A stretch of DNA of 64,000 nucleotides from Saprospiraceae bacterium (GTDB lineage: Bacteria > Bacteroidota > Bacteroidia > Chitinophagales > Saprospiraceae): positions 1 through 64,000 of the forward strand of contig JAIPBL010000002.1 of assembly GCA_021739645.1 (NCBI GenBank), given 5' to 3'. The notes under the pieces were generated by a model. It was not told the origin of the DNA, did no database searches, and saw only the letters and a program-made list of their open reading frames with translations. Of the stretch, positions 1 through 6,984 are shown in pieces. Every line of letters starts with the position of its first letter. Within the stretch, counting starts at the first letter, position 1. The translations under genes and the position numbers were made by a program.

Positions 1-1
1 C

Positions 2-898
2 GGTGCTTGCACCGTGGATGGTTTCACCACGACTGGCGATGTGGAATTGGTGGCAAATACGTTCGCATGCACCCCTGGTAAAAACGTGACTACGACCGTT
101 GGCGCATCGCTGCCAGCTATTTTCAACGAGTTTTCTGCCTCCGGCAATGATAGCCTTGCCTCGGCGACTGACCTGAAATTGGCCAACCCGTTTGCCTTCG
201 CAGGCAACAACCCTGACTTCCGTCCGAACGCTGGCTCGCCGCTCCTCAGTGGTGCCGACTTCACCAGCCCGACGGTGATGGATCCGTTTTTCACCATCAC
301 CAACTTCCGTGGCGCCATGGGCGAGAACGATTGGACTGACTGCTGGACGGAGTGGGATCCCATCAATGCAGATTACACGCACAGCATCAACTATGGCCTG
401 ACGCCTGGTATTTCGACCAACGTCAACGATCACGAAGTGACCTTCATGGGCACAACGGCTGGTGCAGCTTCCTACTTCTGGGATTTTGGCGACGGCAATA
501 CTTCGACACAGGAAAACCCTGTACACAACTACAATGGCAGCATCGGCGGCATCACTGTCGTGCTAACCGTCACTTCTGCTAGGGGCTGCGTGGCCGAAAC
601 TACCACGACCGTCGGCTTGACTGCTGCAAACGAAGTGGCTGGTCTGACTTCACTGAAGGTATTCCCTAACCCAACCAGCAACCATAGTTTTGTGGATTTC
701 AATTTGAAAAACCAAATGGAGTTGAATATTCAATTGCTGGATGTGAACGGCAAGCTTGTGAACTTGGTAAACCGTGAGTTCCAGGCTGGTTTCAACCGTT
801 ACGAATTGGACGCCACTGGTTTGAACACCGGCGTGTACTTCCTCCGCCTGCTTTCCGAAGAAGGCCAGCAGACGGTTCGTGTTTCGGTGATAAAGTAA
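2..898 (+). CDS. T9SS-exported PKD-domain protein, 3' part
   Basis: The reading frame is open from the first bases of the window, so the true start lies upstream and only the last ~299 residues are seen. A PKD-type segment is recognisable from YFWDFGDGNTSTQENPVHNY, the usual WDFGDG...P.H.Y pattern. The last ~80 residues form a type A T9SS sorting domain, with FPNPTSN followed by a beta-rich tail ending in GVYFLRLLSEEG and VRVSVIK. The protein is therefore probably secreted and cell-surface attached through the type IX system, with a binding or structural role. The upstream part could carry an enzyme domain that cannot be seen here. A strong terminator follows directly. Confidence 0.85.
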   Translation, partial: GACTVDGFTTTGDVELVANTFACTPGKNVTTTVGASLPAIFNEFSASGNDSLASATDLKLANPFAFAGNNPDFRPNAGSPLLSGADFTSPTVMDPFFTITNFRGAMGENDWTDCWTEWDPINADYTHSINYGLTPGISTNVNDHEVTFMGTTAGAASYFWDFGDGNTSTQENPVHNYNGSIGGITVVLTVTSARGCVAETTTTVGLTAANEVAGLTSLKVFPNPTSNHSFVDFNLKNQMELNIQLLDVNGKLVNLVNREFQAGFNRYELDATGLNTGVYFLRLLSEEGQQTVRVSVIK

Positions 899-929
899 AG
901 AATCCTTTAGTGAAAACCATTTGACCTAA

Positions 930-960
930 GCCGCCCGGCACCGTGCCGGGCGGCTTTCTT
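930..960 (+). terminator. Rho-independent terminator after the PKD/T9SS gene
   Basis: A 12-base perfect inverted repeat (GCCGCCCGGCAC at 930-941 against its complement at 943-954) is followed by TTTCTT. It lies 31 bases after the stop codon. Confidence 0.85.
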
Positions 961-1077
961 AATTTGGCAAAGGATAAAAAACATAACCTCCACTTAACCT
1001 AAACTTAATCTCAAAAACACATTTCCCACGGGCGCTCTGCGGAACTTTGCACCTTCTATTTTACAATACAATTTCAC

Positions 1078-3861
1078 ATGAAATCACAAAGATTTACCTT
1101 TTCATTTCTACTTTTTTTGATGCTGGCCAGTTTTCTACAGGCGCAAACCGGCAAGGTTTACGGAACCATCACCGATGCCGGAAACAACGAAGCGCTCATC
1201 GGTGCGACGGTACTGGTCATGGAGACGGGCAACGGGACAGCGGCCGATATTGACGGTTCGTTTGACCTGAAACTCACCCCCGGCAAATACACGCTAGAAG
1301 TGAGTTTTACAGGTTACCAGCCTCAAAAAGTAACTGAATTGGAAATCAAGTCTGGTGAAAACATCAAGATGGACTTTGCGCTTGGAAGTGGTACGGCCAT
1401 CCTCACGGAAATCGTTGTGACGGCTGCCGCCAAGCGAAATTCCTACGCCAACCTTATGTTGCTCCAGCAAAAAAGCGTGGCCGTCGTGACGGGCATTTCT
1501 GCGGAGCAGATGAAGCTCTCGCCCGACAAAAACACCAGCGACGTGCTCAAGCGAGTGGCTGGCGCCAGCGTTCAGGACAACCGCTACGTGGTCATCCGGG
1601 GTCTTAGCGACCGCTACAACACCGCGCTCATCAACGGCCTCAGCCTGCCCAGCACCGAGCCGGACAAACGGGCGTTTTCGTTCGATATTTTCCCCAGCAA
1701 CCTCCTCGACAACCTCCTCATTTTCAAAACAGCGACCCCAGACCTGCCCGGCGAATGGGCCGGTGGCGTGGTGCAGCTGAATACGAAGGAAATTCCGCAG
1801 GAAGGTTTTGCCAGCCTGAGCATCAGCTCCGGTTACAATTCGCAAAGCACTTTCAAAAACTTCAAATCATACCAAGGTGGCAACAGCGATTGGTTGGGCT
1901 TTGACGACGGAACAAGGGCATTGCCAGAGGCGATTAAAGGCATCAACCGCGATTCCTTCAATGTCAACTCCGCTAACCAGTCGAAGTACGCCAAGGCTTT
2001 CCCCAACGACTGGGCCATCACCGACGAAAGCGGCATGAGGCCATCCGTGGGCTTGCAGTTTTCGGCAGGTCGGAGCTTCGGCAAACTGGGCGTGGTAGGT
2101 GCGCTGACTTACAGCAGTTCACCGAAAATCGTGGTGGGCGAGCGCAACGATTTCAACGTGGACGAGTCGCAACTGTACAACTATTATGATCGTGTTTACA
2201 AAACCAACACTTCTGTTGGCGGCTTATTTAACCTCGCTTACAAACTCTCAGACCGCAGTAAAATCCAACTGAACAACACCTACACCGTATCGGCTGACGA
2301 CCAACTGGTGGAGCGGACGGGGACGGACATTGAGCAGGCCCGTTATGTTCGTTCCAACTCGATGTTTTATACCAGCAACTCGATGTATTCCAGCCAGTTG
2401 TTGGGAGAGCATGCCTTCACCGACCGTCAGATAAAACTGAACTGGGCCTTGGGCTACAACCGCCTGACCCGTGACATTCCATCTTACCGTCGGATGCTTT
2501 ACCTGAAAAACTTCGAGGCGTCCGACTCGGATCCGTACCAGGCAGTGGTGCCCTTCGGCAATCCTTCACCGAACTATGCAGGCAACTTTTTTGCGGAGCA
2601 GCAGGAAGATTTTTACACCGGAAGGGTTGACCTCACCGTGCCTTTTTTCATGAGCGGCAAAAAAGGCAACTTCAAAATGGGTGGCATGTGGGAAGACAAA
2701 AACCGCGAGTTTGATGCGCGTCTTTTCGGTTTTATTTCCTCGTTCCAGACGCCGCAGGAGTTGTACTCGCAGCCAATTGACCAGATTTTTGACCCCAAAA
2801 ACATTGGAGAACAGGGCTTCAGCATGAAGGAAACCACAGACCGCTCGGACAGCTACGATGCAGGCTCGCAGCTTTTCGCTGGCTACGGCATGGTGGAGCA
2901 GTCGCTCACGAAAAACCTGCGCTTCATCGGTGGGGCGAGGGTGGAAAGTTTCCATCAGGAATTGAACTCGTTCAAGGTGTTGAGCACCATTCCGGTCATT
3001 CTCGATACGACGACAGTGGATGTGTTGCCTAGTGCGCATTTGATTTTCGCCCTCAGCGACAGCACGAATATCCGCGCTTCGATTTCGAAGACGGTTGCCC
3101 GCCCGAACTTCCGGGAGCTGGCGCCGTTCTCGTTCTTCGATTTCTTCCTTTTCGCAGGTGTGGACGGCAACCCCGACCTCAAGCGCACCAAAATCCTGAA
3201 CGCCGACCTTCGCTTCGAAACCTACCGCCGTGGCTCGCAGTACTTTGCTGCCTCGGTTTTTTACAAGAAATTCGACAGCCCTATCGAGCAGTTTTACAAC
3301 AACGCGCAGGGCGCAGGCACTCGCAACTTCCAGTGGCGCAACGTGCCGAGTGCGGTTGACCTCGGAGCCGAGGTGGAGTTCCGCCTCATGCTGACGAAGT
3401 TGGCGCCGGTGCTGCGCAATGTCACGGCGTTTGGCAACTTTTCGTACATCTACTCCGATGTGGACATCAGCACACTGCCGGGTGCGCAGGCCCGTCCACT
3501 TTTCGGGCAGTCGCCGTACCTCGTGAATGGTGGCCTGACCTACGACAACCAATTTTATGGTTTTAGCACGACGCTGCTGGCGAACCGCATTGGCCGCCGC
3601 ATCTGGGTGGTGGGACAAGACCAGTACCTGCACACCTGGGAAGCGCCCCGGACGGTGGTGGACTTTCAGGTTACGAAGAAAATCGGCGAGTTTGGTGAGC
3701 TGAAACTGACCGTTGGCGACATCCTGAACCAAGAGGCGGTTTTCTACCAAGACCAAGACGATAATGGAAAATATGACAAGGCCAACGACACGAAAATAGT
3801 CGGGCAGAAGTTTGGAACGAACGTATCGTTGGGCTTCAGCTACAATTTTGGGCGGGGCTAA
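1078..3861 (+). CDS. TonB-dependent outer membrane receptor with carboxypeptidase-like N-terminal domain
   Basis: The 927-residue product starts with a signal peptide ending near LQAQ (about residue 23). A CarboxypepD_reg-like beta-sandwich follows (residues ~24-105, GKVYGTITDAGNNEALIGAT), then a TonB plug (~125-245) containing DVLKRVAGASVQDNRYVVIRG, and a long outer membrane beta-barrel that ends with an aromatic-rich strand (NVSLGFSYNFGRG). Members of this family import large substrates across the outer membrane with TonB energy. The substrate cannot be told, because no SusD partner or enzyme is next to it. It appears monocistronic, with terminators on both sides. Confidence 0.92.
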   Translation: MKSQRFTFSFLLFLMLASFLQAQTGKVYGTITDAGNNEALIGATVLVMETGNGTAADIDGSFDLKLTPGKYTLEVSFTGYQPQKVTELEIKSGENIKMDFALGSGTAILTEIVVTAAAKRNSYANLMLLQQKSVAVVTGISAEQMKLSPDKNTSDVLKRVAGASVQDNRYVVIRGLSDRYNTALINGLSLPSTEPDKRAFSFDIFPSNLLDNLLIFKTATPDLPGEWAGGVVQLNTKEIPQEGFASLSISSGYNSQSTFKNFKSYQGGNSDWLGFDDGTRALPEAIKGINRDSFNVNSANQSKYAKAFPNDWAITDESGMRPSVGLQFSAGRSFGKLGVVGALTYSSSPKIVVGERNDFNVDESQLYNYYDRVYKTNTSVGGLFNLAYKLSDRSKIQLNNTYTVSADDQLVERTGTDIEQARYVRSNSMFYTSNSMYSSQLLGEHAFTDRQIKLNWALGYNRLTRDIPSYRRMLYLKNFEASDSDPYQAVVPFGNPSPNYAGNFFAEQQEDFYTGRVDLTVPFFMSGKKGNFKMGGMWEDKNREFDARLFGFISSFQTPQELYSQPIDQIFDPKNIGEQGFSMKETTDRSDSYDAGSQLFAGYGMVEQSLTKNLRFIGGARVESFHQELNSFKVLSTIPVILDTTTVDVLPSAHLIFALSDSTNIRASISKTVARPNFRELAPFSFFDFFLFAGVDGNPDLKRTKILNADLRFETYRRGSQYFAASVFYKKFDSPIEQFYNNAQGAGTRNFQWRNVPSAVDLGAEVEFRLMLTKLAPVLRNVTAFGNFSYIYSDVDISTLPGAQARPLFGQSPYLVNGGLTYDNQFYGFSTTLLANRIGRRIWVVGQDQYLHTWEAPRTVVDFQVTKKIGEFGELKLTVGDILNQEAVFYQDQDDNGKYDKANDTKIVGQKFGTNVSLGFSYNFGRG

Positions 3862-3888
3862 AAGATTTAGTTTTCTAATTAAGCTCGT

Positions 3889-3921
3889 GCGGCGCTGGGA
3901 GACTGGCGCTGCATTTTTTTT
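3889..3921 (+). terminator. Rho-independent terminator after the TonB receptor
   Basis: GCGGCGC (3889-3895) pairs with GCGCTGC (3906-3912) with one G-U pair, followed by a run of eight T from 3914. It is 27 bases after the receptor stop and stands between the convergent receptor and KilA-N genes. Confidence 0.75.
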
Positions 3922-3936
3922 GTAAAAAATTGAAAT

Positions 3937-4800
3937 TCAACCGTTTAGCAAACCCTGTTCACCTTCCGTCAATTGCTTGAGGTTACTGATGGCCCGCGTG
4001 TTCACGAGGATTTCCATCTGCTCTCGGGCGGTTTTGTTCAGGATTTCGAGGCGCTGCTCCTTGGGGCTGTCCCATTCGAGGAGCTTGGCATTGAGGGACT
4101 GGAGGTTGGCCAGCACGAGCAGTTGCTCGGTGGAGGCGTGGTCGCGGAGGTTGCCGGAGAGGTCAGGGTTGGCGGCCTTCCACTCGCGGGCAGTCATGCC
4201 GAAAAGGGAGAGGTTGAGCAGGTCGGCCTCGCTGGCCTGGGCGTATGCTTCTCGGCGGGTGTTCCAGTCAATGATGGGCACGAGGTGCTCCCGAACGGCT
4301 TCGGTGTGGATATGCCAATTGGCCTTGGCAAGCTGCCGCTTGAGGTTCCAGTCGAGGCCGAGGCGGGTGGATTCGTCGGTTTTTAGGCGTTGGAATTCTT
4401 TGATTATCAACAACTTAAAAGAGGGGTTCAACCAAGAGCCGAACTCGAAGGCGATGTCTTTGTGGGCGTAGGTGCCACCGTAGCGGCCTGCACTTGCTTT
4501 GATTCCAATTGCGTTTGTGCTATTTACCCAATCACTGACTGACAACACAAAGGTGTTCAACCCGACATTACTTTTAATCACATCGAATTCGATGTGATTA
4601 AAATTTGGGTTGTTTAAACTTTCCCATAGGCCAAGAAACTCTACTGTATTTCGACTCCTCATCCAGTTTTGAATCACGATTTCTGTGCGCGAACTGGACT
4701 TCTTAGCCATGTCAGTCAGTGAGAAGTAATCCTCCTTTTCGATGTTATACAACCGAATTGTGAAATTATCAACAACTAAAGATGAATGCGTTTTTGCCAT
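3937..4800 (-). CDS. KilA-N domain protein, copy 1
   Basis: The 287-residue product has an N-terminal KilA-N domain (residues ~10-130), with FSLTDMA, NWMRSRNTVEFLGLWE, the F-x-L-S-V-x-x-W segment and GRYGGTYAHKDIAFEFGSWL. A conserved alpha-helical C-terminal part follows (EADLLNLSLFGMTAREW, HASTEQLLVLANLQSLNAKL). KilA-N is a DNA-binding fold common in phages and bacterial mobile regions, so a DNA-binding or regulatory role is likely but not shown. Two relatives lie at 6121 and 9698. A 32-base perfect palindrome (4572-4603) is part of the coding sequence, and its 26-base core is repeated just upstream of the start codon. Confidence 0.9.
   Translation of the reverse strand: MAKTHSSLVVDNFTIRLYNIEKEDYFSLTDMAKKSSSRTEIVIQNWMRSRNTVEFLGLWESLNNPNFNHIEFDVIKSNVGLNTFVLSVSDWVNSTNAIGIKASAGRYGGTYAHKDIAFEFGSWLNPSFKLLIIKEFQRLKTDESTRLGLDWNLKRQLAKANWHIHTEAVREHLVPIIDWNTRREAYAQASEADLLNLSLFGMTAREWKAANPDLSGNLRDHASTEQLLVLANLQSLNAKLLEWDSPKEQRLEILNKTAREQMEILVNTRAISNLKQLTEGEQGLLNG
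4572..4603. repeat. Coding palindrome inside KilA-N copy 1
   Basis: This is a perfect 32-base palindrome centred on GAATTC with arm TTTTAATCACATCGAA. It is read in frame and encodes F-N-H-I-E-F-D-V-I-K. The inner 26 bases are identical to the centre of the palindrome at 4816-4849, upstream of the same gene. Confidence 0.9.
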
Positions 4801-4815
4801 TGAAATGTTTTTTGG

Positions 4816-4849
4816 ATTCTAATCACATCGAATTCGATGTGATTAGAAT
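4816..4849. promoter_or_regulatory. Perfect 34-base palindrome upstream of KilA-N copy 1 (operator candidate)
   Basis: The arm ATTCTAATCACATCGAA is followed by its exact complement. It ends 16 bases from the KilA-N ATG, where an operator would lie. The inner 26 bases equal the palindrome encoded within the gene. Binding by the KilA-N product is inference. Confidence 0.55.
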
Positions 4850-4861
4850 TGAAAGTGGTTG

Positions 4862-5084
4862 GGTTTAATTTGGTGCAATTGCACCAAATTAAACCTAATT
4901 CTATCGAAATCGATAGAATTAGGAACTGGCTAAACCTAACGAAACCGTTACCTTTAAACTAAACCTAAAGTGGTGGAATTCCACCACTTTAGAACCCAAC
5001 CCCTTCGATTTCGAAGGGGTTGAAACCTCACAAACTTAAAACGCCTCGATTTCGCTGCCTTTATTCCATGCAATCACATGGAAT
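4862..5084. repeat. Cluster of further palindromes with different arms
   Basis: At least five more palindromes follow the first: 4862-4895 (34 bases, centre CAATTG), 4894-4923 (30, centre GAAATC), 4965-4992 (28, centre GAATTC), 4997-5022 (26, centre GATTTC), and a weaker one at 5063-5084 with an ATTCCATG arm and a 6-base loop, overlapping the end of the next gene. A decayed one may lie near 4937-4950. The arms are unrelated, but the six-base centre always fits G/C-AA/AT-W-T-C/G. AAACCTAA recurs in the spacers. Confidence 0.85.
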
Positions 5085-5962
5085 TAAACCGTACAAATCT
5101 CCACCCCTCTTCTCAGCGCCGCCATTTTGTCTGCCCCCTTCGGGATGAACTCCTGTGCCACGTAGCCCTTGAAGCCCGTGTCGGCGATGGCCCGCATGAT
5201 GGCGGGGTAGTAGAGTTCCTGCGTTTCGTCAATCTCGTTGCGGCCCGGCACCCCGGCGGTGTGGTAGTGGCCGATGTGGTTGTGGTGCTTTTTGATGGTG
5301 GCGATCACGTCGCCCTCCATGATTTGCATGTGGTAGATGTCGTAGAGCAGCTTGAAATTGGGCGACCCGACTTTCTCCACCAACTCCACGCCCCACGGGG
5401 TGCGGTCGCACTGGTAATCGGGGTGGTTCACCCGGCTGTTCAGCAGTTCCATGACGACTTGGACGCCCAGTTTTTCGGCGTACTTGGCCAGTGGTTCCAG
5501 GCCTTTTGCACAAAAATCAATGCCGAGGTGGTCGTCCAGCCCCTTGCGGTTGCCGGAGAAAACGATGATGGTCGGAATGCCTGCGTCTGCGGCTTTTTTG
5601 GCGAGGTCGAAGTAGCGCTCATTCAGCATACTGTGGAGGCCGGGCTGGTTGTAGCCCTCCGTCAGGCTTTGGTTTGGGTGCGAACCGAGGGCACAGGTGA
5701 GGCCGTATTTTTTCAAAATCGGCCACTCGTCCGGCGTGGTGAGTTCGATGGAGGTAATGCCCATCGGCTTCACCTGTTCGCAGAGTTCTTCCAGCTTAAA
5801 GTCGTTGAAGCACCATCGGCAGACCGAGTTTCCATGCTGGCCGATGGCTGACAGTGGCGGGTTGACGGCGGTGGCGGCTTTCATCCTCGGCAGCGCGAGG
5901 GCAGTGGCGGTGCCAAGTGCGATGTTTTTCATGGCGGTGCGGCGAGTGGTTGATTTTGTCAT
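5084..5962 (-). CDS. Hydroxypyruvate isomerase-like TIM-barrel protein
   Basis: The 292-residue product begins with a Tat- or Sec-like leader (TTRRTAMKNIALGTATALALP), so it is probably exported to the periplasm. The rest is an AP-endonuclease-2-type TIM barrel. The Hyi-family signatures KLLYDIYHMQIMEGD and HIGHYHTAGVPGRNE carry metal and substrate ligands, and VVMELLNSR carries the catalytic Glu. The expected reaction is isomerisation of hydroxypyruvate or a related small sugar, but exported Bacteroidota homologues often have unknown substrates. The start is supported by a TACTTTTG -7 box just upstream. Confidence 0.85.
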   Translation of the reverse strand: MTKSTTRRTAMKNIALGTATALALPRMKAATAVNPPLSAIGQHGNSVCRWCFNDFKLEELCEQVKPMGITSIELTTPDEWPILKKYGLTCALGSHPNQSLTEGYNQPGLHSMLNERYFDLAKKAADAGIPTIIVFSGNRKGLDDHLGIDFCAKGLEPLAKYAEKLGVQVVMELLNSRVNHPDYQCDRTPWGVELVEKVGSPNFKLLYDIYHMQIMEGDVIATIKKHHNHIGHYHTAGVPGRNEIDETQELYYPAIMRAIADTGFKGYVAQEFIPKGADKMAALRRGVEICTV

Positions 5963-5979
5963 GATTGAAATGTTTTGCC

Positions 5980-6011
5980 CAAAAGTAGTTTTCTCAAGTC
6001 TAATTTTTCAA
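5980..6011 (-). promoter_or_regulatory. Bacteroidota-type promoter of the isomerase gene
   Basis: On the minus strand TACTTTTG (5980-5987) fits the TAnnTTTG -7 box, and TTG (6009-6011) lies 21 bases upstream. The untranslated leader would be about 10 to 15 bases. Confidence 0.5.
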
Positions 6012-6080
6012 GTTTCTTCGAGTTGATTGGAACTTGGCTTAACGCCTCAATTTGCGTAATCCAGAGAATTCCGGTTTTCC

Positions 6081-6088
6081 TACATTTG
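6081..6088 (+). promoter_or_regulatory. TAnnTTTG -7 box of KilA-N copy 2
   Basis: TACATTTG lies 32 bases before the ATG. A TTTG occurs at 6051-6054, but its 26-base spacing is longer than usual. Confidence 0.4.
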
Positions 6089-6120
6089 CATGAGTCGTTT
6101 CACAAAACCTAATAGAATCC

Positions 6121-6939
6121 ATGAAGAATCAAGCAAAATCAATTCTCGTCCAAGGCAACGCCATCCGATTGCAAGCCGACTTTATTTCCTTGACGGATAT
6201 GTGCATTGGGTTTGACAGCCCTTCAGATGCCTTGTTGGAGCGTTGGTTGAGGCAGAAGTACACGGTGGAATATATTGGGAAATGGGAATTGTTGCACAAC
6301 CCGGATTTTGATGCAAATGAGTTTGAGTCATTTTTTAATCAAGCTGGTTCCAATACATTTTACCTGTCGGTAACCAAATGGGTGAAGGCTACTGCTGCCA
6401 AGGGTATAGTGAGTAAAAAAGGGAGAGGTGGTGGCACTTTTGCCCATCGGGATATTGCGTTTCAGTTTGCCAGTTGGCTTTCGGTTGATTTTCATCTCTT
6501 GCTCATAAAAGAATACCAAGTATTACTGGAGGAAAAATTTGGCAAAGAAGCAATGGATTGGAAGGTGAAAAGGACTTTGGCCAAGGTGAACTATTTTCTT
6601 CACACGGAAGCAGTGAAGTCATTGATGCCACCCCGTTTAAACAAGTCTGAATCCGGATTTTTTTATGCCAATGAAGCCGATTTGCTGAACATGGCGCTTT
6701 TCGGCATGACCGCTTCGCAATGGCGGGCACAAAACCCTGACAAACAAGGCAACCTTCGTGATTACGCTTCCACAGAACAACTATTGGTGCTTGCCAATCT
6801 AGAAAACCTCAACGCAGAATACATCAAGTCCAGCCTCAATGCCCAAGAACGCCTTTCATTGTTGAATGAAAGAGCAATCGAGCAACTTGATTTACTTATG
6901 CGCTATGAAGCTGGGAAAAAATTCGTTGAAGGCAATTGA
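6121..6939 (+). CDS. KilA-N domain protein, copy 2
   Basis: The 272-residue product aligns along its length with copies 1 and 3: ISLTDMCIGF, LRQKYTVEYIGKWELLHNPDF, GRGGGTFAHRDIAFQFASWL, and the C-terminal NEADLLNMALFGMTASQW. It is the most divergent of the three. At the position where copies 1 and 3 encode a clean palindrome, this gene has only an imperfect one (AAATGA / TCATTT near 6315-6333). It lies alone between the divergent isomerase gene and the convergent TonB receptor. A DNA-binding role is inferred from the family. Confidence 0.88.
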   Translation: MKNQAKSILVQGNAIRLQADFISLTDMCIGFDSPSDALLERWLRQKYTVEYIGKWELLHNPDFDANEFESFFNQAGSNTFYLSVTKWVKATAAKGIVSKKGRGGGTFAHRDIAFQFASWLSVDFHLLLIKEYQVLLEEKFGKEAMDWKVKRTLAKVNYFLHTEAVKSLMPPRLNKSESGFFYANEADLLNMALFGMTASQWRAQNPDKQGNLRDYASTEQLLVLANLENLNAEYIKSSLNAQERLSLLNERAIEQLDLLMRYEAGKKFVEGN

Positions 6940-6952
6940 TTGCACCTATTTA

Positions 6953-6974
6953 AACCCCCCGATTTCGGGGGGTT
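6953..6974. terminator. GC-rich palindrome between convergent genes, possible bidirectional terminator
   Basis: AACCCCCCGA and its complement are separated by TT. It lies in the 45-base gap between two convergent genes. No T-run follows on the plus strand, so termination is uncertain. It has the same CGATTTCG centre as the palindrome at 4997-5022. Confidence 0.45.
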
Positions 6975-6984
6975 ATCTACTTCC

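Noticed and set aside
1042-1049. GAACTTTG as the -7 box of the first TonB receptor
   Set aside because: It misses the TA of TAnnTTTG and there is no TTG at the right distance; not reliable enough to list.
2566-3756. Long minus-strand open frame (396 codons) opposite the first TonB receptor
   Set aside because: The plus-strand protein has clear receptor motifs; the opposite frame shows Arg/Val-rich shadow composition and no domain.
4816-5084. Palindrome row as a CRISPR array or plasmid origin iterons
   Set aside because: The units are not copies of one repeat, spacers vary from overlapping to ~40 bases, and no cas or rep gene is near.
5078-5851. 257-codon plus-strand frame opposite the isomerase gene
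   Set aside because: Shadow of a gene with clear Hyi-family motifs.
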